Below are positions 59,260-64,000 of a stretch of 64,000 bases of DNA, piece after piece. The DNA lies in assembly GCA_003478935.1 (NCBI GenBank), contig QUFP01000005.1:1-64000 (forward strand), given 5' to 3'. The translations under genes were made by a program, and so were the position numbers. The notes under the pieces are model-generated. The model was not told the origin of the DNA and did no database searches. It saw only the letters and a list, made by a program, of their open reading frames with translations. Numbering within the stretch: position 1 is the stretch's first letter; every line of letters begins with the position of its first letter. This DNA is from Firmicutes bacterium AF25-13AC. Lineage in GTDB: Bacteria; Bacillota; Clostridia; Lachnospirales; Lachnospiraceae.

Positions 59260-59333
59260 GTGGGTATAGCGCAGTTGGTTAGCGCGCCAGATTGTGGCTC
59301 TGGAGGCCTAGGGTTCGAATCCCTATATCCACC
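59260..59333 (+). tRNA. tRNA-His (GTG)
   Basis: The acceptor GTGGGTA pairs with TATCCAC. The anticodon loop ATTGTGGC reads GTG. An extra G lies at 59259, fitting the G-1 of tRNA-His. Confidence 0.93.
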
Positions 59334-59358
59334 CTTGCAGGTTAAGTCCCTGCGACGT

Positions 59359-59431
59359 TGGGCTATCGCCAAGCGGTAAGGCACAGGACTTTGACTCCTG
59401 CATTACGTTGGTTCGAATCCAACTAGCCCAG
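59359..59431 (+). tRNA. tRNA-Gln (TTG)
   Basis: The acceptor TGGGCTA pairs with TAGCCCA. The stem CAGGA/TCCTG encloses the loop CTTTGAC, giving anticodon TTG. Confidence 0.94.
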
Positions 59432-59433
59432 GA

Positions 59434-59508
59434 TGGGATACTAGCTCAGTCGGTAGAGCACTTGACTTTTAATCAAGGTGTCGCGGGTTCGAATCCCGCG
59501 TGTCTCAC
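59434..59508 (+). tRNA. tRNA-Lys (TTT)
   Basis: The acceptor TGGGATA pairs with TGTCTCA via G-T pairs. The loop CTTTTAA gives anticodon TTT. The T loop GGTTCGAATCC is standard. Confidence 0.93.
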
Positions 59509-59516
59509 GATTTATA

Positions 59517-59550
59517 CCTGAGAAGCAGATGATGCTTCTCAGGTTTTTTT
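59517..59550 (+). terminator. Rho-independent terminator of the tRNA cluster
   Basis: CCTGAGAAGC pairs perfectly with GCTTCTCAGG over AGATGAT, followed by TTTTTTT. Confidence 0.95.
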
Positions 59551-59738
59551 ATTGCAGTTTAAGGATAAGCTTACAGCAAAGTCCGTAGCTGAATGGCTTT
59601 CATAACATGACGCGTAAGAAGTAATAAATGAATGATATCTATTCAAATAAAAAATCTTGTACAATCGGTAAAAATACATTATACTGATCACAGCGCAGTC
59701 TTTATATTTTTTTTATTGGAATGGAGGTATGATATAAA

Positions 59739-60581
59739 GTGAGAAGAAAAATTCAGGTAAAAGAAAGACAGCCGCAGTTTTGTGTAGTAACAGGAATCAC
59801 ATTCACACAAGTGGATGCCTGGTTTGGAAACACGATGAGAGATTTAAAGATGGATCTCATCTATCCAAAGGATGCTGGTAAAAAGTATCCATGTGTTGTG
59901 TGGATCTGCGGAGGAGCATGGATTCAGATGGATCGTTCTGCGCATTTGGCTTATTTGTCTAACCTTGCACAGCAGGGATTTGTTGTTGCATCGGTAGAAT
60001 ATCGCACAAGCAACGAGGCAAAGTATCCGGCACCGTTGCAGGATGTAAAGGCAGGAATTAGATATTTGCGCGCACATGCAGAACGTTTTTGCATTGATCC
60101 AGATCGCATAGGTGTTATGGGAGAGTCGGCAGGCGGCTATTTGACATGTATGGCAGCCCTGGCAGATGACCCGATTTATGATGTTGGAGAAAATTTGGAA
60201 TATTCAAGTGCCGTACAGGCTGCATGCCCATGGTATCCGCCTACAGATTTTCGCGGATTTTTGTACAGCGATCCAGAGCAGTGTGCAGCAGCACCAGAAT
60301 CACTTCTTTTAGGAAAAAATGTGATGAGACATCCAGAAGAAGCCTTAGCGTGCTGCCCAGTCAGCTTTGTAACAAAAGATGCGCCGCCATTTTTAATTAT
60401 TCATGGAGATAATGATCGTACTGTGCCGTTTGGACAGGGAGAAGAACTTCATGATGAGCTTGAAAAGGCAGGATGTGATGTGACGTTGCTTTCCATTGAA
60501 AATGCAGATCATGCAGATATACATTTCTTCCAAAAGCAGATATGGGATGAGATTTGTGCTTTCTTTAAGGCAAAGCTGTAA
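59739..60581 (+). CDS. Alpha/beta hydrolase, BD-FAE/esterase type
   Basis: 280 residues from GTG. The oxyanion segment is VVWICGGAWIQMD (HGG replaced by CGG). The nucleophile is in GVMGESAGGYLTCMA (about residue 131), the acid in IHGDNDRTVPFGQ and the His in NADHADIHF. It matches the family of deacylating carboxylesterases seen in carbohydrate-degrading gut Firmicutes (feruloyl/acetyl esterase relatives). No signal peptide, so intracellular. It stands alone between tRNA clusters. Confidence 0.8.
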   Translation: MRRKIQVKERQPQFCVVTGITFTQVDAWFGNTMRDLKMDLIYPKDAGKKYPCVVWICGGAWIQMDRSAHLAYLSNLAQQGFVVASVEYRTSNEAKYPAPLQDVKAGIRYLRAHAERFCIDPDRIGVMGESAGGYLTCMAALADDPIYDVGENLEYSSAVQAACPWYPPTDFRGFLYSDPEQCAAAPESLLLGKNVMRHPEEALACCPVSFVTKDAPPFLIIHGDNDRTVPFGQGEELHDELEKAGCDVTLLSIENADHADIHFFQKQIWDEICAFFKAKL

Positions 60582-60587
60582 ACAAAG

Positions 60588-60626
60588 AAAAAGAGGACTG
60601 CTTTTCTTTCGAAAAGCAATCCTCTC
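60588..60626 (-). terminator. Terminator of the minus-strand tRNA-Leu genes
   Basis: GAGGACTGCTTTTC pairs with GAAAAGCAATCCTC with one bulge. On the minus strand it is followed by TTTTTCTTTG. It also faces the esterase gene. Confidence 0.75.
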
Positions 60627-60641
60627 GCCCCTGCCAAGGAG

Positions 60642-60725
60642 TGCAGTTGAGGGGACTTGAACCCCTACCCAAGTACATGGACATGAACCTGAATCATGCG
60701 CGTATGCCAATTCCGCCACAACTGC
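60642..60725 (-). tRNA. tRNA-Leu (CAG)
   Basis: The acceptor GCAGTTG pairs with CAACTGC. The stem CATGA/TCATG encloses TTCAGGT, so the anticodon is CAG. A long variable arm fits Leu. Confidence 0.94.
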
Positions 60726-60761
60726 AAATACACTTGTCTGCATTGGTTATCATGAAAACAG

Positions 60762-60842
60762 TGCGGGCGACAGGACTTGAACCTGCACGTCATTGACACT
60801 AGAACCTAAATCTAGCGCGTCTGCCAATTCCGCCACGCCCGC
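60762..60842 (-). tRNA. tRNA-Leu (TAG)
   Basis: The acceptor GCGGGCG pairs with CGCCCGC. The stem CTAGA/TCTAG encloses TTTAGGT, so the anticodon is TAG. The variable arm is long as in Leu tRNAs. Confidence 0.94.
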
Positions 60843-61106
60843 TTGCTATTATTCACAATCTGACATCGTGACGTTTGCCCCAATGCATGGAGTATAATAT
60901 CATAACAATATTGTTTTGTCAACAAGAATTTTCAAAACTTTCAAAAAGTTGATAAAAATAGCAATAAGACTTGCAGTTTTACGCATTTCCTGTTACAATA
61001 AACTACAGTTATGCCGATGAAAACAAAATTGGACACAATATATAGTGGTACTGTATATTGTGCTTCGTACAAAACAACAGCAGGCAGAATGAGAGGTAGC
61101 ACAGCC

Positions 61107-62546
61107 ATGATAGAAAAAGAACGTCAAAGTGAATTAATTAGAAAGTTCGTCGTATCACAGGAAATGCCAGATGACGAGATTGCAGATCTGAGCCTGGACG
61201 AGCTTACTTATATTTACTTCAACACAGAGATTGCAAAAAAAGATGAGAAATACAAGGCAATTCATTTCCCGATTAAGCAGCAGATTATATATTGGGGCGT
61301 TGTCGATGCGATTAAGAAAGCAGAGACATTGTATGTTGCATTTACAGAAAGACCGAAGTATCCGTATCTTGATCCGGGCAGGAATGTATGGCTGTTTTCA
61401 ACAGAGGATAACCTGACTAGAGCACTTAAGAAACTTGAGGAAGATCGTGGAATGCATCTGATTTATCAGAAGCTGCCAAATCAGGTAATTGTTCCGTTTT
61501 TTGCTCAGCTGTATTATTGGGGCATTGAGCAGGTGATTGTTGACAACATGAATCATCCGATGATCGTAAAGCGTTCTGATGTGATGCCAGAGATGGATCA
61601 GAAGAAGGATGAGAAGAAGCAGGATCTTTGTAATGGAAAGCTGCAGGCGGCATTAATTCAGCATGCACAGTTTATGGCACAGAATCCTGATGCATCTGTA
61701 TTTAAGGATGATAAAGAAAAGTTAAAGGTTTATACGATTTTAGCTAACAATGTATTCTTTGAAGTATGTGACGCTAAATTTATGGCACCGACAGTTATGG
61801 AGAAGGATGGAAAGACCTTCCGTGCGGGAGAGGAGATTCCAGAGGGTGCACGCCCTGCAATTGTGTTTATGGGAAAGAAGGATTCTGATCAGAAGGCACT
61901 TCCGCTATTCACTGATATTACAGAGTTCATGAGAGTATATAAGCCGCATGAGATGGGTATTTCAGTTCTGACTTACGAGGCAGCTGAGAAGATGGCAAAG
62001 GCAAACAATGCCGAGATTGTAATCAACAGAAATGGAACTGGACTTACTGTAAACGAGCATGTAATGGGTCTGATTGATAAGATCCGTGCAAAGAAGGAAG
62101 AAGTAAAGGCGAAAGCTGCTGAGGCAGCAGAAAATGGTGAGGAGTCCGCAAGTGAGCCAACACCTGCACCAGTTTCAAATGTACCAAAGACAGTAATGCC
62201 GACTGAGACAAAGACAGAGAGCGCATCTAATGAAGCGCAGGGTGAAGTCACATATGGAGATCTTGTTGATGAACCAGATATGCTGATTGGCGCCTTAAAG
62301 AGAACTGCAAAGGCAACAAGACAGGTAAAGCGTATGTGGTTAGCACAGCGTGTACAGGGAAGCAAGGAAGGTTATCTGTTGGTAGCAGAGACTACAAGCA
62401 GCTCTGATACCGTTCTTGAGCAGTTAAAGCTTGCTGCAAAGGATTACTTAAACGGAAAAGAAATTGAATGCCGCAGAGCAGATCCGGCAGCGTTAGCAAT
62501 CGTAGATAATATTAAACCATTTTATAAAAAAGGTATTTTTGGCTAA
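61107..62546 (+). CDS. SseB-like protein
   Basis: 479 residues from the ATG at 61107, after GAGAGGT; the longer frame from 61011 has no site. Two SseB-like domains are visible: the first around ETLYVAFTERPKYPYLDPGRNVWLFSTEDN, the second around AIVFMGKKDSDQKALPLFTDITEFMRVYKPHEMGISVLTYEAAEKMA with NRNGTGLTVNEHVMGLI. An Ala/Glu/Thr/Pro-rich linker (about 360-410) leads to a small C-terminal domain (ALKRTAKATRQVKRMWLAQR). SseB was named for enhanced serine sensitivity in E. coli. The next two genes are serine dehydratase subunits, so a shared role in serine handling is plausible but not shown. Confidence 0.75.
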   Translation: MIEKERQSELIRKFVVSQEMPDDEIADLSLDELTYIYFNTEIAKKDEKYKAIHFPIKQQIIYWGVVDAIKKAETLYVAFTERPKYPYLDPGRNVWLFSTEDNLTRALKKLEEDRGMHLIYQKLPNQVIVPFFAQLYYWGIEQVIVDNMNHPMIVKRSDVMPEMDQKKDEKKQDLCNGKLQAALIQHAQFMAQNPDASVFKDDKEKLKVYTILANNVFFEVCDAKFMAPTVMEKDGKTFRAGEEIPEGARPAIVFMGKKDSDQKALPLFTDITEFMRVYKPHEMGISVLTYEAAEKMAKANNAEIVINRNGTGLTVNEHVMGLIDKIRAKKEEVKAKAAEAAENGEESASEPTPAPVSNVPKTVMPTETKTESASNEAQGEVTYGDLVDEPDMLIGALKRTAKATRQVKRMWLAQRVQGSKEGYLLVAETTSSSDTVLEQLKLAAKDYLNGKEIECRRADPAALAIVDNIKPFYKKGIFG

Positions 62547-62558
62547 TGCTAAGAATAA

Positions 62559-62595
62559 CGGGCCATTCTGAATCAGGCAGAGTGGCCTTTCCTTT
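62559..62595 (+). terminator. Rho-independent terminator after the SseB-like gene
   Basis: GGCCATTCTG pairs with CAGAGTGGCC across AATCAGG with one G-T pair, followed by TTTCCTTTTG. Confidence 0.88.
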
Positions 62596-62613
62596 TGATT
62601 AATAGGAGGAGCA

Positions 62614-63285
62614 ATGAATATTCTTGATATTATCGGACCAGTTATGGTCGGCCCGTCAAGCTCCCATACAGCGGGAGCTGTTCGAATTGGCCTGGTAGCA
62701 GGAAAGCTTTTGGCAGAACCGATCAAAGAGGCACAGATTCATCTGCATGGTTCCTTCTGGGCGACTGGAAGCGGCCATGGAACAGATCGGGCAATTGTCG
62801 CCGGACTTTTGGGACTTGCAGTAGATGATGCAAGGATTCCACACAGCTTTGAGCTGGCAGATGAGGCTGGAATGAAATTTTCATTTGACCATGTGGAGCT
62901 AGTCGATGCACATCCCAATACTGTCAAGCTAAATCTTACAGGTGTAAATGGAAGTGTGCTTGAGGTAGTAGCAGCTTCCATAGGCGGCGGACGCATTCGC
63001 GTCTGTGAAATTGATGGCCTTCCAGCTAATTTTGAGGGTGATTATCCGACATTGATCGTGAGAAATATTGACCAGCCAGGACATGTGATGGAGGTTACGG
63101 CAATGCTTGGCCACAAGGGTGTCAATATCGCTACGCTTCAGCTGTTTCGTCAGAGCAGAGGAGGACAGGCTGCGATGGTCATTGAGTGTGATCAGGAGGT
63201 TCCGGTAGAGTCAATCAAGTGGCTGTCCAGACAGGAAGGAATTGTCAAAGTCACATATTTGAGTCAGGCACAAAGGGAAGATTAA
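62614..63285 (+). CDS. sdaAB: L-serine dehydratase, beta subunit
   Basis: 223 residues after ATAGGAGGAG. LDIIGPVMVGPSSSHTAGAVRIG is the conserved start of the serine-binding region, GSGHGTDRAIVAGLLG follows, and from about residue 145 an ACT domain appears (YPTLIVRNIDQPGHVMEVTAML), likely regulatory. Together with the alpha subunit it forms a 4Fe-4S enzyme that turns L-serine into pyruvate and ammonia. Confidence 0.95.
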   Translation: MNILDIIGPVMVGPSSSHTAGAVRIGLVAGKLLAEPIKEAQIHLHGSFWATGSGHGTDRAIVAGLLGLAVDDARIPHSFELADEAGMKFSFDHVELVDAHPNTVKLNLTGVNGSVLEVVAASIGGGRIRVCEIDGLPANFEGDYPTLIVRNIDQPGHVMEVTAMLGHKGVNIATLQLFRQSRGGQAAMVIECDQEVPVESIKWLSRQEGIVKVTYLSQAQRED

Positions 63286-63312
63286 AATGATGCAGTGCGA
63301 AAGGATTGAGAT

Positions 63313-64000
63313 ATGTATAAATCATTAGAAGAAATTGCGCAGGTGTCAAAACAAAAAAATATACCGTTTTGGCAGGTGATCCTTGAGGATGACTGTAAGG
63401 AGCGCATGGTGAGTCCCGAGCAGTCAAAAAAAGAATTGATGGCAATGTATCAGGCGATGAAAGAGGCAGATGCAGCCTATGATGCCAAACAAAAGTCAAG
63501 AAGCGGTATGGTAGGCGGAAATGGACAATTGTTTCATGATGCAGTCGTATCTGGAAAAACAATCTGCGGTCCAGTAATTGCATCGGCAATTGAAAAAGCA
63601 CTGAAGATGGGTGAGTCAAACGCCTGTATGAAACGTATTGTGGCAGCACCTACGGCTGGTGCCTGTGGCGTGGTTCCAGCCGTATATCTAACGCTTCAGG
63701 AACAGCGCCAGATTGATGATGAGCGTATGCTTGAGGCAATGTATATTGCATCAGGTGTGGGCGGTGTCATTGCAAACCGTGCATTTCTTGCGGGTGCGGC
63801 AGGAGGCTGTCAGGCAGAGATTGGTTCTGCAAGTTCCATGGCAGCAGCAGGAGCTGTTTACCTTGCAGGAGGAGACACCGAGGCAATCATCCATGCAGCA
63901 GCTATGGCAATGAAAAATCTGCTTGGCCTTGCATGTGATCCTGTAGCCGGTCTTGTGGAGGTGCCTTGTGTGAAGCGAAATGTTGTAGGTGCAGTTAATG
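63313..64000 (+). CDS. sdaAA: L-serine dehydratase, alpha subunit (runs out of the window)
   Basis: The frame opens with ATG at 63313 (MYKSLEEIAQVSKQKNIPFW) and stays open to the end, 229 codons in. SRSGMVGGNGQ, IVAAPTAGACGVVPAVYL, GGCQAEIGSASSMAAAGAVYL and CDPVAGLVEVPC are diagnostic and include Fe-S cluster cysteines. It lies 27 bases after sdaAB. The C-terminus is beyond the window. Confidence 0.95.
   Translation, partial: MYKSLEEIAQVSKQKNIPFWQVILEDDCKERMVSPEQSKKELMAMYQAMKEADAAYDAKQKSRSGMVGGNGQLFHDAVVSGKTICGPVIASAIEKALKMGESNACMKRIVAAPTAGACGVVPAVYLTLQEQRQIDDERMLEAMYIASGVGGVIANRAFLAGAAGGCQAEIGSASSMAAAGAVYLAGGDTEAIIHAAAMAMKNLLGLACDPVAGLVEVPCVKRNVVGAVN

Noticed and set aside
1..64000. CRISPR array, retron or diversity-generating element
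   Set aside because: No regularly spaced direct repeats, no reverse transcriptase and no cas genes were found.

Overview
The window looks like a chromosomal segment of a gut Lachnospiraceae-type Firmicute (low GC, strong GGAGG ribosome binding sites, lipoproteins with long charged linkers, a GH3 beta-glucosidase with permuted domains, anaerobic cobalt-early B12 pathway, malic enzyme, iron-sulfur L-serine dehydratase). This placement is inferred from gene content only.

Layout. 1-6450 is a mosaic of small accessory genes and remnants: an IS3-type orfA fragment at the edge, a HAD protein carrying a leftover half-domain, a Ham1/RdgB-like NTPase whose 3' half is repeated 2.4 kb away and fused to a methyltransferase start, a flavodoxin-ferredoxin, membrane proteins, an acetyltransferase tail, an alpha/beta hydrolase, the tail of an Rpn-type nuclease and an IS3-type orfB. 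6456-8474 encodes a large beta-propeller protein resembling rhamnogalacturonan lyases. 8475-9740 has no convincing gene but has hairpins. 9741-10730 is a full-length Rpn-family nuclease.

10788-26387 is devoted to corrinoids. A promoter, a cobalamin riboswitch and its terminator precede an exported CbiK-type cobaltochelatase, a two-repeat surface lipoprotein, and a complete FecCD/BtuCD-type ABC importer. After a MITE-like element and a tcdA gene comes a cobalt-early block: cbiC, cbiD, cbiF, cbiG, cbiH, a cbiJ-cbiE-cbiT fusion and cbiA. Three of these reading frames (cbiD, cbiJ, cbiA), plus oppF further on, are each broken by one missing base. This matters for interpretation: either assembly errors or recent decay.

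26527-40735 holds malic enzyme, a hybrid kinase with a degenerate HD-GYP domain, a short-chain dehydrogenase, a GGDEF-REC-HD-GYP protein, a LytTR/GHKL two-component pair followed by an unusual ABC system whose large membrane subunit has an ectodomain, and a YefM/YoeB toxin-antitoxin pair. 40854-49719 holds the permuted GH3 beta-glucosidase and a five-gene oligopeptide transporter. 49881-52249 holds two PLP sulfur-amino-acid enzymes, then a TtcA-like PP-loop protein, a DNA glycosylase, an esterase-like protein and a YARHG-domain surface protein.

55964-58938 is a carbon-starvation gene (cstA) reduced to its 3' part and abutted by an IS200/IS605-type element: tnpB intact, tnpA with its HUH motif changed. 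59155-60842 contains four plus-strand tRNAs (Pro, His, Gln, Lys) and two minus-strand tRNA-Leu genes around an esterase. The window ends with an SseB-like gene followed by sdaAB and the start of sdaAA, a plausible serine-handling group.
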